Part shown: positions 26,154 to 34,555 of the stretch, piece after piece
Layout: each line of letters starts with the position of its first letter
Numbering within the stretch: position 1 is the stretch's first letter
From: Streptomyces scabichelini
GTDB taxonomy: Bacteria; Actinomycetota; Actinomycetes; Streptomycetales; Streptomycetaceae
Direction of reading: 5' to 3'
Assembly: GCF_011045015.1 (NCBI RefSeq)
Contig: NZ_JAAKZY010000059.1
Coordinates: 1 to 51,192 of the forward strand
Length of the DNA stretch: 51,192 bases
The notes under the pieces: generated by a model
Told to the model about the DNA's origin: nothing
Database searches by the model: none
Seen by the model: the letters and a program-made list of their open reading frames with translations, nothing else
Program-made: the position numbers and the translations under genes

Positions 26154-29100
26154 TCAGCCGAAGATGATGCCGTAGGCCTTGGTGCCGGTGAGGTTGTCGT
26201 AGAGGACGTCGCCTGTGGACTTCTTCCAGATCCTGATGCGGTACGTGTCGGGGGAGTCGGTGACGGTGATGCGGAAGCCGTAGCCGCTCGTGCCGTTGAC
26301 CGTGCCGGAGCCCTGGTACTGGGCTTCGGAGTCGGTGACCACCAGCCAGTCCGAGGAAGTGGAACGGAACTTCAGCTTGGCGGCCGCGTAGTCGAAGGTG
26401 GCGTTGCCGCTCGGGACGGTGGCGCCCTTCTTGTACTTGGCGGCGAAGGAGAAGGCCGCCGGGCCGGTCAGGGCGGGCTTGGCGGGGTAGGCGCCGGCGG
26501 GGGAGGCGATGACGCCGACGCCCGCCACGGGACCGGCCGCCGGGTCGTACACGATCAACTCGGGGAGCTTCGTGCTGTCCGAGCCGTCGTCGTCATCGCT
26601 CACCGTGATCACCGGACGGTGAATGCCCGCCTCGGTGTAGGTGTGGGTGGCTACGCAGCGGGCGGAGCTGACCGTGCCGGTGGCCGGTTCGGTGCCGTCC
26701 TTCCAGTCGACCCGGCAGGTCTGGGTGTCGTCGGCGCCCAGGTCGGTGAAGTCCGCGGCGACCACCGCGCTCTTGCCCGCCGCCACCGGGTCCTTCGGGC
26801 CCGCAGCCGCCGTGATCACCGGGGCCGCGTTGTCCACGGTCACGGTCAGTGTGTCGCTGCTGCGGCCGCCGGTCAGCGTGACCTTGTACGTGCCGTCGTC
26901 GGCGCAGGTGATCGTCGTCAGGATGGCGGAGGAGTCGGAGAAGGTGCAGGGAGCCCCGTCCTCCACCGTCCACTTCGGGTCCCCGGCTCCGGAGATGGTG
27001 CCGGTGAGCGAGATCGCGCCGCCCTCCGTGCCGGCGGCGTTCGGGCCGGCACGGACGATCGTGACCGGGTCGATGCTGCCCAGAGTGGGGACGACCTTCT
27101 TCATCAGGCCGTCGGAGTCGAACTCCAGCTTGTCGACGGTGGTTTCGCGGTGGGTGCCGTCACCGCCGGGGATGGCGAAGCGGTGGTACGCGATGTACCA
27201 GTCCTCGGTGTTCGGGACGTGGACGACGGAGTGGTGACCCGGTCCCTTGATCCCGAGTCCGAGGCGCTTCTCCAGGATCACGCCCTGCTTGGTCCAGGGG
27301 CCCGTGGGCGAGGACCCGGTGGCGTAGGCGACGCGGTAGTTCTCGTCCCGCGTGTCGTTCTCCGACCACATGAAGTAGTAGGTGCCCTTGCGCTTGATGA
27401 CGAAGGAGCCCTCGTTGTAGCCGCTGGGGGTCATGTTCGTGACCTTCGAGGAGTCGAAGGACACCATGTCGTCGTTCAGGGGGACGGCGTACGCCCTGCC
27501 GTTGCCCCAGTAGAGGTACGACCGGCCGTCGTCGTCGGTGAAGACCGCCGGGTCGATCATCTGGCCCGTGAAGGCGCCGGAGGCGATCAGCGGCTTGCCC
27601 AGGGGGTCCTTGAAGGGGCCGGTGGGCGAGTCGGAGACCGCGACGCCGATGTTCGCGTCGGCGGAGAAGTAGAAGTAGTACTTCCCGTTCTTCTCGGCGA
27701 TCGTGGGCGCCCAGGCCCGGCTGTCGGCCCAGCTGACGTCAGGCCCCAGGTCGAGGATGACGCCGTGGTCCTTCCAGTGGACCAGGTCCTTGGAGGAGTA
27801 CGCCTTGAACTGCGTGCCGCTCCAGCCCGGGAAGCCGTCGGTGGTCGGGTAGAGGTAGAAGGTGTCGCCGAATCTGACGATGTTCGGGTCGGCGTTGAGC
27901 CCGGGGAGCACCGGGCTCCTCATCACCAGTGCCTCCACCGTCCAGGTGCGCTTCTCGCCGTCCGAGCCGGTCACTTCGTACTTCACCGGTTCGGTGAAGT
28001 CGTGGAGTGTGCCCGAGGCCGGGCTGACGGAGGCGCCGTGGGCGAGGGTGAACTCGGGGGCGAGGGCGGTGAGATCACTGCCCTCCGCAAGCGGCAGGGT
28101 GATCTTGCTGTCCGCGTCGTCGACGATGGCGTCGACCTTCAGCGCCGGGTGGGTCGCCGCGGCGATGCCGGTGGTGTTCCCGCTGAGCTCCAGGACCTCG
28201 GCGGGCGACAGGGCCCGGTTGTAGATCCGGAAGTCGTCCACCTCGCCGCCGAAGTACGGGTCCGGGGAGTAGAGGGACTTGCCGATGTAGCCGGAGTAGC
28301 CCTTCGACGCGTCGTAGAGCTCGGACGGCTTGATGGTGACGTCGGTCGCCCTGGCCGCCTGGACGCCGTCCACGTACAGGACCGCCGTCTGCGCCGTGCC
28401 GTCCACCGTGACCGTGACGTGCTTCCACTCACCGGCGGTGAGCGGGGAGCCCGCCGTCAGCTGCTTCTCTCCCGACCAGGTGGCCTTCGTGATCGCCGAG
28501 AACAGCTTGCCGCCGCCGTTGGAGGGGGAGGCGAACAGGTACTTGTTCTGGTCCGGGCCCAGGCCGAAGAGCCACTGGAAGTTGTCCCCGCCCTTCCACT
28601 TGACGTGGGTGGAGACGGTGACGCTGTCGGTGTTCTTCAGGACGCCGTTGGGGATTCTGACGTACGGCGAGGTGGTGGAGCTGCTGGAGCCGCCGGACAT
28701 CTTGAAGGAGCCGCCGTCCACTCCGGTTCCGAAGTCGGGCGTACGCACGTAGGTGCCGTGGTAGCCGCGGCCGCTGGAGTCCCGGGCGATGTTGCCGCCG
28801 GTCTCGTCGAAGTCGTAGCGCAGGACGAGGTCGGCCGGCACGTCGGGGCCTTCCTCGGACACCGTGACCTCGGCCCTGACCTTGAGCGCGGCGCCGTCCG
28901 GCAGGCCGCCCTCCACCGTGAAGGTGCCGGCCTGCGCGTAGGCGGAGGCCGGGACGTCGTCCCAGGTGACGGAGACGGGGCGCTCGACGCCGTCGGCGTA
29001 CTCGGCGATGACCGTTCCCGGCAGGACCGGGGCGTCGCCGATGCGCGTCTTCACCGCGACGTCCTCGACGGACTCGACGAGCTGGTCGGGCTGATAGGCA

Positions 29101-31343
29101 TTCAGCAGCCGGTCGTACTCGGCCTGGGTGACCGGGAGGACCGTGCCGTGCCGGGGCTTGGACGGGAGGTCGTAGCCGGTGGACGGGGTCCAATTGCCGG
29201 AGGCGAGGTCGGTCGTCTCGAACGGGATGTAGCCGCGGCCGCCGAACTCGTCGAGGAACGAGTACCACTTCTCCTCGGTGTTGGACTTGAAGACCAGCGG
29301 TCCCTCGGCGGCGCTCATCTCCCCCTTGCCGATGCCCTCGGCGACGAAGTCCCAGGACGGGTCGAGGATCGAGTCGCTCTTCTCCTGGAAGATGAACTTG
29401 CTGTTGGGCGTGGAGGAGGTGTTGTTCCGCTCGTCCTTGGACAGGCGGTAGTACGTGTCGTCGTGCTTGATCATCGTGGAGTCGATGACCGAGTAGCCGC
29501 GGTCGATCCAGACCTTGGGCTCGCTGAAGGTGTGGAAGTCACGGGTGGTGGCGTACATCATGCGGTTGTACGTGTCGCCGGTGTGCGCCTCGTTGTCGTA
29601 CAGCTTCGACGCCCAGAAGACCACGTACTCGCCGCGCGCCTCGTCGTAGAACGCCTCCGGCGCCCAGGTGTTGCCAGCGCTGTCCGGGGAGACCTTCACC
29701 AGCCGCTGGTTGGTCCAGTGCACCAGGTCGGTGGACTCCCAGACCATGATGGACTTGCTGCCGGTGCGCTGCGAGGCATCCCAGTTGCCGTTGCCGTAGA
29801 TCCGCAGGTCGGTGGCGATCTGGTAGAACTTGTCGCCCTCCGGGGAGCGGATGATGAACGGGTCGCGCAGGCCCTTCTCGCCGAGCGTGGAGGTCAGGAC
29901 CGGCTTGCCGTCGTTCAACTCCCGCCATTTCAGCGGGTCGTTGCCCTTGCTGAGCGCGGCGTAGAGCTGCTCTCCGTCCGAGGTGCCCTCGCCGGTGAAG
30001 TAGCTGAACATATAGCCCTTGAGGGCGGCCTTGGCCGGGAGCTCTGGCACCTTGGCGGTGAGGACCCGGGTGGCCTTCGCGTCGCCCTTGGTGACGGTGG
30101 CGGTCAGCTCGACGGTGGTGTCGCCGGCGCCGTGCGCGGGGCGGTGCACCACGCCGTCGGCGGAGACGACGTCCGGGTTCGCGGAGGACCAGCCGACCTT
30201 CGTGCCGTAGTCGCCCGTGGCGGGGAGGGTCAGGTTGCCGCGTACGTCGCCGATGTTGTGGACGGACAGCGCCTCGGCGGCCTGTCGCGTGGCCGTGCCG
30301 TCGTCGAAGGCGGCGGGGACCGTGATGTCGAAGCTCTTGGTGTCCGTCACCGTTCCCTTCTTCAGGGTCGCGGTGAGCGTGGCGTGGCCGTCCGGCTCAC
30401 CGGCGGCGGGGCGGGTCACCGCGCCGGTGTCCGACACCACGGAGGGAGTGTCGCTCTGCCAGCTGATCGTGGAGCCGCCGGCCGTGCCGGTCTTCGGCAG
30501 CGTCAGATCGGAGACGACGGCGCTCGTGTCGCCGAGGTCGAGAGCGGCCTTGTCGTCGGCGACGCCCTGGGTGGCGACGGGGAGGGAGAGCTCCTCGACC
30601 TCCGAGCCCGCCAGTGCCCGGTCGTACACGCGGAAGTCGCGGATCTTGCCCTTGAAGAGCTTGTCGCCTGGGTACACGGACTTGCCGATGTAGTTGGCGG
30701 TCGTGGTGCCGGAGCCGATGGCGCCCGGAGTGATGGTGACCGCGGTGTTGCGGGCCACCTCGACGCCGTCCTCGTACAGGACACCCGTGCTGCCGGTCTG
30801 CGTGTAGGTGACCTGCTTCCAGACGGCGCGGGTCAGGTTGCGGGAGGTGGACGGCCTGGTGGTCTGTTCCGTGGACCAGTTGCCGGTGGCTATGGAGGTA
30901 CGGAAGCTGTCGCCGGTGGTGAAGAGGTAGCCGTTGCCGGCGGTGCCGCTGGTGTTGCCGAAGCCGTAGAGGAAGTACGGATTGGCCTGGGTGGAGTCGA
31001 TCTTCACGTCCATCGAGACGCTGATCGAGTCCAGGCCGCTCATGATGTCGTCCGGCACGTCGACGTAGGTGTCGGAGCCGTTGAAGGCGAGTCCCTCGCC
31101 GCTGCCGGACCAGTCGGCGGTGCCGCTGACGGTGCCGTTCCGGCCGTTCCCGGAGGCGTCGGCCGCCACGGTGCCCGAGGTGGCGTCGAGCTTGTACCAG
31201 AGGGCCAGTCCGTCGGTGATCTCCGCCGCCTGCGCGGGGGCGAGGGGTCCGGCGAGGCCCAGGAACAGTGACGCGGCGGTCAGCCCGGCGAGATGACCCG
31301 CCCAACGTCTCGCGCGGCTGCGAGGCCGGTCGATCTGCGGCAT
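26154..31343 (-). CDS. Secreted multidomain protein with two GH43 modules and two LamG modules
   Basis: 1729 residues. Signal peptide 1-40 (two arginines at 12-13, cleavage after AQA). LamG/concanavalin-like module ~42-255. Two atrophied Ig-like modules ~258-343 and ~350-432. GH43 module 1 ~443-745, with acids Asp494 (GLRDPFII), Asp621 (VIDSTMI) and Glu680 (AAEGPLV). Ig-like Big_4-type module ~755-830. LamG module 2 ~838-1055. Short strand domain ~1060-1140. GH43 module 2 ~1145-1430, with Asp1152 (LNADPNIV), Asp1264 (MIDPAVF) and Glu1311 (YNEGSFV). PKD/Ig-like modules ~1440-1600, and a ~120-residue C-terminal beta domain. Both catalytic sets look intact. Likely arabinofuranosidase/arabinanase activity on plant arabinan or arabinoxylan outside the cell. 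The ATG at 31343 has GAGGAG upstream; the longer frame to 31379 lacks one. A TTCGAA-type site lies ~200 bp upstream. Confidence 0.85.
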   Translation of the reverse strand: MPQIDRPRSRARRWAGHLAGLTAASLFLGLAGPLAPAQAAEITDGLALWYKLDATSGTVAADASGNGRNGTVSGTADWSGSGEGLAFNGSDTYVDVPDDIMSGLDSISVSMDVKIDSTQANPYFLYGFGNTSGTAGNGYLFTTGDSFRTSIATGNWSTEQTTRPSTSRNLTRAVWKQVTYTQTGSTGVLYEDGVEVARNTAVTITPGAIGSGTTTANYIGKSVYPGDKLFKGKIRDFRVYDRALAGSEVEELSLPVATQGVADDKAALDLGDTSAVVSDLTLPKTGTAGGSTISWQSDTPSVVSDTGAVTRPAAGEPDGHATLTATLKKGTVTDTKSFDITVPAAFDDGTATRQAAEALSVHNIGDVRGNLTLPATGDYGTKVGWSSANPDVVSADGVVHRPAHGAGDTTVELTATVTKGDAKATRVLTAKVPELPAKAALKGYMFSYFTGEGTSDGEQLYAALSKGNDPLKWRELNDGKPVLTSTLGEKGLRDPFIIRSPEGDKFYQIATDLRIYGNGNWDASQRTGSKSIMVWESTDLVHWTNQRLVKVSPDSAGNTWAPEAFYDEARGEYVVFWASKLYDNEAHTGDTYNRMMYATTRDFHTFSEPKVWIDRGYSVIDSTMIKHDDTYYRLSKDERNNTSSTPNSKFIFQEKSDSILDPSWDFVAEGIGKGEMSAAEGPLVFKSNTEEKWYSFLDEFGGRGYIPFETTDLASGNWTPSTGYDLPSKPRHGTVLPVTQAEYDRLLNAYQPDQLVESVEDVAVKTRIGDAPVLPGTVIAEYADGVERPVSVTWDDVPASAYAQAGTFTVEGGLPDGAALKVRAEVTVSEEGPDVPADLVLRYDFDETGGNIARDSSGRGYHGTYVRTPDFGTGVDGGSFKMSGGSSSSTTSPYVRIPNGVLKNTDSVTVSTHVKWKGGDNFQWLFGLGPDQNKYLFASPSNGGGKLFSAITKATWSGEKQLTAGSPLTAGEWKHVTVTVDGTAQTAVLYVDGVQAARATDVTIKPSELYDASKGYSGYIGKSLYSPDPYFGGEVDDFRIYNRALSPAEVLELSGNTTGIAAATHPALKVDAIVDDADSKITLPLAEGSDLTALAPEFTLAHGASVSPASGTLHDFTEPVKYEVTGSDGEKRTWTVEALVMRSPVLPGLNADPNIVRFGDTFYLYPTTDGFPGWSGTQFKAYSSKDLVHWKDHGVILDLGPDVSWADSRAWAPTIAEKNGKYYFYFSADANIGVAVSDSPTGPFKDPLGKPLIASGAFTGQMIDPAVFTDDDGRSYLYWGNGRAYAVPLNDDMVSFDSSKVTNMTPSGYNEGSFVIKRKGTYYFMWSENDTRDENYRVAYATGSSPTGPWTKQGVILEKRLGLGIKGPGHHSVVHVPNTEDWYIAYHRFAIPGGDGTHRETTVDKLEFDSDGLMKKVVPTLGSIDPVTIVRAGPNAAGTEGGAISLTGTISGAGDPKWTVEDGAPCTFSDSSAILTTITCADDGTYKVTLTGGRSSDTLTVTVDNAAPVITAAAGPKDPVAAGKSAVVAADFTDLGADDTQTCRVDWKDGTEPATGTVSSARCVATHTYTEAGIHRPVITVSDDDDGSDSTKLPELIVYDPAAGPVAGVGVIASPAGAYPAKPALTGPAAFSFAAKYKKGATVPSGNATFDYAAAKLKFRSTSSDWLVVTDSEAQYQGSGTVNGTSGYGFRITVTDSPDTYRIRIWKKSTGDVLYDNLTGTKAYGIIFG

Positions 31344-31391
31344 TTTCAAGTCTCCTCGTTGAGACATCGCTCGAGACATCGCTCAAGGACC

Positions 31392-31435
31392 GAAGGGAGG
31401 AACGCAGGAAGCAAGGAAGGGAGGAACGCAGGAAG
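31392..31435. repeat. Direct repeat of 20 bp in the GH43 leader
   Basis: GAAGGGAGGAACGCAGGAAG occurs at 31392-31411 and 31416-31435 (24-bp period), within a purine-rich stretch of ~60 bp. In the minus-strand transcript this is a pyrimidine-rich leader 50-90 bp before the start codon. Just next to it, GAGACATCGCTC is repeated at 31361-31384. Confidence 0.7.
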
Positions 31436-31544
31436 GAACGAAGGGCGGTTGGGTGGCGGGCCCTGACCCCGGGCACCCTGCCGTTTCGTCTGTGTGACGT
31501 CGTGTTGCGAGAGTGTCAGTCGAGGTTCAGGGCACCGTCAAGAC

Positions 31545-31565
31545 TTTTCGAACGACGTCCGACAT
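31545..31565 (-). promoter_or_regulatory. TTCGAA-type operator candidate before the large GH43 gene
   Basis: TTTTCGAAC-GAC-GTCCGACAT: eight of nine and seven of nine matches to the two halves of the inferred palindrome ATTTCGAAC-N3-GTTCGAAAT. It is the best two-sided example in the window. Confidence 0.5.
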
Positions 31566-31621
31566 GCCGAACGAATTGCTCCCGGGTTTCCTCCCGGCTC
31601 CCGGCGGCTACCGGCGGAGCC

Positions 31622-32056
31622 TCACGCCTCCAGCATTCGATGCAGCAAGTCCCGCAAAGCCAGCCGTTCCTCACGCGACAGCCCCGCCAGGGGCTCACGT
31701 GCGAAGTCGAGCGAATCGCGGAGGCCGCGAGCAACCCGACGACCCTCCTCCGTCACCGCCGCCAGCTTCACGCGGCGGTCACCCGGATCGGGCCGGCGCT
31801 CGACGAGCCCGCGCGACTCCAGGCGGTCGACTATGCCGGTGACGTTCGAAGGCTCGCACTTGAGCTTCTGGGCGAGGCGGCGCATGGGCAGCGGTTCGAG
31901 GGAGAGAAGACTCAGGAGGCGCGCCTGGGCACCCGTCAGCGCATGCTCGGCGGCAGCGTCCTCGTACTCCTCGTGATAGCGGGCCACAACCGTGCCGATG
32001 AGGTCGACGACCTCCATGGTCAGGGGGTCGGGGCGGGTCTTCTGCGGGGCGGCCAT
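31622..32056 (-). CDS. MarR-family transcriptional regulator
   Basis: 144 residues from the ATG at 32056 (a TTG at 32086 would add ten). Winged-helix core: LTGAQARLLSLLSLEPLPMRRLAQKLKCEPSNVTGIVDRLESRGLVERRPDPGDRRVKLAAVTEEGRRV, with the typical MarR wing sequence (DPGDRR). It binds DNA as a dimer and usually releases it on exposure to phenolics or oxidants. It is divergent from an NADPH-dependent reductase at 32178, and two palindromes lie between them, so repression of that reductase and of itself is likely. Confidence 0.88.
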   Translation of the reverse strand: MAAPQKTRPDPLTMEVVDLIGTVVARYHEEYEDAAAEHALTGAQARLLSLLSLEPLPMRRLAQKLKCEPSNVTGIVDRLESRGLVERRPDPGDRRVKLAAVTEEGRRVARGLRDSLDFAREPLAGLSREERLALRDLLHRMLEA

Positions 32057-32079
32057 GGACTCCAGCGTACCCCCATTAT

Positions 32080-32125
32080 TTGACAACCTGAAATATTCAG
32101 GAGCATGGTTGTTTCAGTACCTGAA
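32080..32125. promoter_or_regulatory. MarR/reductase divergent promoter with two palindromic operators
   Basis: A TTGACA -35 element at 32080-32085 faces the reductase. CCTGAA-ATA-TTCAGG (32087-32101) lies in the spacer, and TTCAG-TAC-CTGAA (32113-32125) lies just beyond. Their centres are 25 bp apart. Both share the CTGAA/TTCAG half site, so they are probably sites for the same MarR dimer. Confidence 0.65.
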
Positions 32126-32177
32126 GCAAATCTGAGCCGCAGAACAGCAGCAGTACCAGCAAGAGGAAGGCGTCCCC

Positions 32178-33230
32178 ATGCCCGTCACCCCCGAGCTCCC
32201 CGCCACCAGCCGCGAATGGCATCTCCTCAGCCGCCCGGTCGGCTGGCCGAAGCCCGAGGACTTCGCTCTGGTCGAGGCCGAGGTCGAGCAGCCCGGACCG
32301 GGCCAGGTGCTGGTACGCAACCAGTACCTCAGCGTGGACCCGTACATGCGCGGCCGTATGAGCGAGGCGAAGTCGTACGTCGCCCCCTTCGAGCTCGGCA
32401 AGCCCATGCAGGGCGGCGCCGTCGGCGAGGTCGTCGCCTCGAACGCCGAGGGTGTCGCCGTCGGCGACCACGTCCTGCACTTCCTCGGCTGGCGCGAGTA
32501 CGCGGTGGTCGACGCCAAGCAGGCCGTCAAGGTGGGCCCGGCGGAGGTACCGGCCCTCAAGGTGGACCCGGAGGCCGTGCCGCTGAGCACGTACCTGGGG
32601 GTGCTGGGCATGACCGGCCTGACCGCGTACGCCGGTCTGCTGCGCACCGCCTCCTTCAAGGAGGGCGACTCCGTGTTCGTGTCGGGCGCGGCCGGCGCGG
32701 TCGGCAGCCAGGTGGGTCAGATCGCCAAGCTCAAGGGGGCCTCGCGGGTCATCGGGTCCGCCGGGTCGGACGAGAAGGTCAAGCTGCTCGTCGAGGAGTA
32801 CGGCTTCGACGCCGCCTTCAACTACAAGAACGGCCCGGTGAGCCGGCAACTGCGCGAGGCCGCTCCCGACGGTGTCGACGTCTACTTCGACAACGTCGGC
32901 GGTGACCACCTGGAGGCCGCCATCGGACAGCTCAACCGGAACGGACGTATCGCCGTCTGCGGCATGATCTCCGTCTACAACAACACCGAGCCCGCGCCCG
33001 GCCCGCGCAACCTCGCCCGTCTCATCCAGACCCGTGGCCGTATCGAGGGCTTCCTGGTCGGCGACCACTACGACCTGCAGCCCCAGTTCGTCCAGGAAGC
33101 CGGCCCCTGGGTTCGCTCCGGAGAGCTCAAGTACCGCGAGACCGTCGTCGAGGGCATCGAGAACAACCTGGAGGCGTTCCTCGGGGTGCTGCGCGGCGAC
33201 AACATCGGCAAGATGATCGTCAAACTCTGA
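32178..33230 (+). CDS. NADP-dependent oxidoreductase of the CurA / prostaglandin-reductase group
   Basis: 350 residues, zinc-free MDR family. Motifs: the N-terminal PVGWPKPEDFALVEAEV, LSVDPYMRGRMSEAKSY, GLTAYAGLLRTASFKEGDSVFVSGAAGAVGSQVGQIAKLKG (nucleotide-binding loop), and VDVYFDNVGGDHLEAAIGQLNRNGRIAVCGMISVYN. Members reduce the C=C bond of alpha,beta-unsaturated ketones and aldehydes, so detoxification of electrophiles is likely. ATG at 32178 after AAGAGGAAGG. Control by the divergent MarR protein fits that role. It is followed by a dispersed hairpin-forming repeat. Confidence 0.9.
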   Translation: MPVTPELPATSREWHLLSRPVGWPKPEDFALVEAEVEQPGPGQVLVRNQYLSVDPYMRGRMSEAKSYVAPFELGKPMQGGAVGEVVASNAEGVAVGDHVLHFLGWREYAVVDAKQAVKVGPAEVPALKVDPEAVPLSTYLGVLGMTGLTAYAGLLRTASFKEGDSVFVSGAAGAVGSQVGQIAKLKGASRVIGSAGSDEKVKLLVEEYGFDAAFNYKNGPVSRQLREAAPDGVDVYFDNVGGDHLEAAIGQLNRNGRIAVCGMISVYNNTEPAPGPRNLARLIQTRGRIEGFLVGDHYDLQPQFVQEAGPWVRSGELKYRETVVEGIENNLEAFLGVLRGDNIGKMIVKL

Positions 33231-33240
33231 GCCGTCCACC

Positions 33241-33315
33241 GCGCCCCGCAAGGGGCGCGGGGCTGTGACATATGCGGCTCCGCAGCGGGGCGCGACCAGC
33301 CCCCACCGGCCCGCA
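33241..33315. repeat. Dispersed intergenic repeat, copy 1
   Basis: A ~75-bp element starting with the hairpin GCGCCCC-GCAA-GGGGCGC, then GGGGCTG, GCGGCTCCGC and a matching CAGCCCC. About 80% identical to the element at 45526. Both lie between convergent genes directly after a stop codon, so they may work as bidirectional terminators. I recall similar elements in many Streptomyces intergenic regions. Confidence 0.75.
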
Positions 33316-33344
33316 GGTGCATCACCGTTCTCCCAGCGGAGCGC

Positions 33345-34493
33345 TTACGTGAGCGCCGCCCGGTGCGCCGCCCGCACCAACCCGTCGTTCTCCGGTGCCG
33401 CGCCGCCCGGGAAGGCGATACGACGGCGCGTGTAGCCGTACGCCAGGCCGCTGCGCGGGTCCGCGAAGGCCTGGGAGCCGCCCGCGCCGCTGTGGCCGAA
33501 CGTCCCGGCGCCCAGGAACGGATGCCACATGTCCGCCGTGGCCTGGAAGCCGAGACCGTACGACTTGTGGGTGCGGGCGATCAGGTCGTAGCCGACGGAG
33601 TGGATCTGGCCGACCTCCGCGACCGTGTCCGGCTTGAGGAGCGGGGTTCGGCCGTCGAGCCCGCTGATCGCCGCCGCGTACATCCCGGCGAGGCCGCGCG
33701 CGGAGGCGACCCCGCCCGCCGATGCCGGGCCCTTGGCGCGCACCGTACGGGAGTTGGGGTGTTCCACCAGCGTCCCCACCCCCGGCACATGCTCGTTGAA
33801 CGCGATCGCGGTGAGTGTGTGCGGGCCCTTGGGCGCGGCGTCCAGCACGGCCTGCTGTGCCGGCGTGGGCGCCATCGGCTGTACGGGGAGGTAGCGGGGC
33901 TCCTCCGACTCGGGCAGGCCCAGGAAGAAGTCGAGCCCGTACGGGGCGCGGATCCGCTCCTCGTACACCTCCTGGAGTGTGCGGCCCGTGGCCCGGCGTA
34001 CGAGCTCGCCCGTCAGAGCGCCGATGACGAGTGCGTGGTAGCCGAAGGCCGTGCCCGGGCGCCAGAACGGCCGCTGGGTCGCGAGCCGTTCGGCTATCAG
34101 GCGGTCGTCGGCCAGCTCGTCGAAGGTGAAGCCCGCGTCGGATCCGATCACGCCCGCGCGGTGCGCGAGCAGTTCCCGCAGAGTCACCGCCTGCTTGCCC
34201 TCGGCTGCGAACTCAGGCCAGTAGTAAGCCACTTCACGGTCGGGGTCGAGTGTCCCCTCCTGCATGAGCAGGGCGACCACCAGATGGGCCGCCCCCTTCG
34301 TGGACGAGAAGACACCGAACAGCGTCTCCGCGTCGGTCTCCGGGCCCGCCCAGAGATCCACGACCCGCCGCCCGTGGACGTACGCGCTCAACTGGCCCGC
34401 GTAGTCGGGGCGTTCGGCGGCGACGACGGCCGCGAACTCCTCGCGTACCGCCTCGAAGCCTTCGGCGACGGTGCCGTGGATCTCCTGTGTCAT
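33345..34493 (-). CDS. Beta-lactamase-fold serine hydrolase (esterase EstB type)
   Basis: 382 residues, no signal peptide. Class C beta-lactamase fold with the nucleophile motif FSSTKGAAH (S-x-x-K), a GYHALVIG segment in the place of the YxN motif as in EstB-type esterases, and GHSGAGGSQAFADP near the C-terminus in place of KTG. Likely a cytosolic esterase or lactamase-like hydrolase; the substrate is not predictable. The ATG at 34493 has GGAGAG upstream; a 1064-residue frame that extends further only shadows the next gene. It lies 62 bp after the carboxypeptidase gene on the same strand, so cotranscription is possible. Confidence 0.85.
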   Translation of the reverse strand: MTQEIHGTVAEGFEAVREEFAAVVAAERPDYAGQLSAYVHGRRVVDLWAGPETDAETLFGVFSSTKGAAHLVVALLMQEGTLDPDREVAYYWPEFAAEGKQAVTLRELLAHRAGVIGSDAGFTFDELADDRLIAERLATQRPFWRPGTAFGYHALVIGALTGELVRRATGRTLQEVYEERIRAPYGLDFFLGLPESEEPRYLPVQPMAPTPAQQAVLDAAPKGPHTLTAIAFNEHVPGVGTLVEHPNSRTVRAKGPASAGGVASARGLAGMYAAAISGLDGRTPLLKPDTVAEVGQIHSVGYDLIARTHKSYGLGFQATADMWHPFLGAGTFGHSGAGGSQAFADPRSGLAYGYTRRRIAFPGGAAPENDGLVRAAHRAALT

Positions 34494-34555
34494 CGGTGCT
34501 CTCCTCGGTTCACTGTTCCCTGGTTCGCTGTTCCCTCGGGGGTCCGGGGGTTCGC

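Noticed and set aside
26619..31271. A 1550-residue open frame antisense to the large GH43 gene
   Set aside because: Val/Gly/Arg-rich shadow translation typical of GC-rich DNA; no domains, while the other strand has clear LamG and GH43 modules.
31392..31435. Possible CRISPR-like array
   Set aside because: Only two 20-bp repeats with a 4-bp gap, no spacers of proper length and no cas genes.
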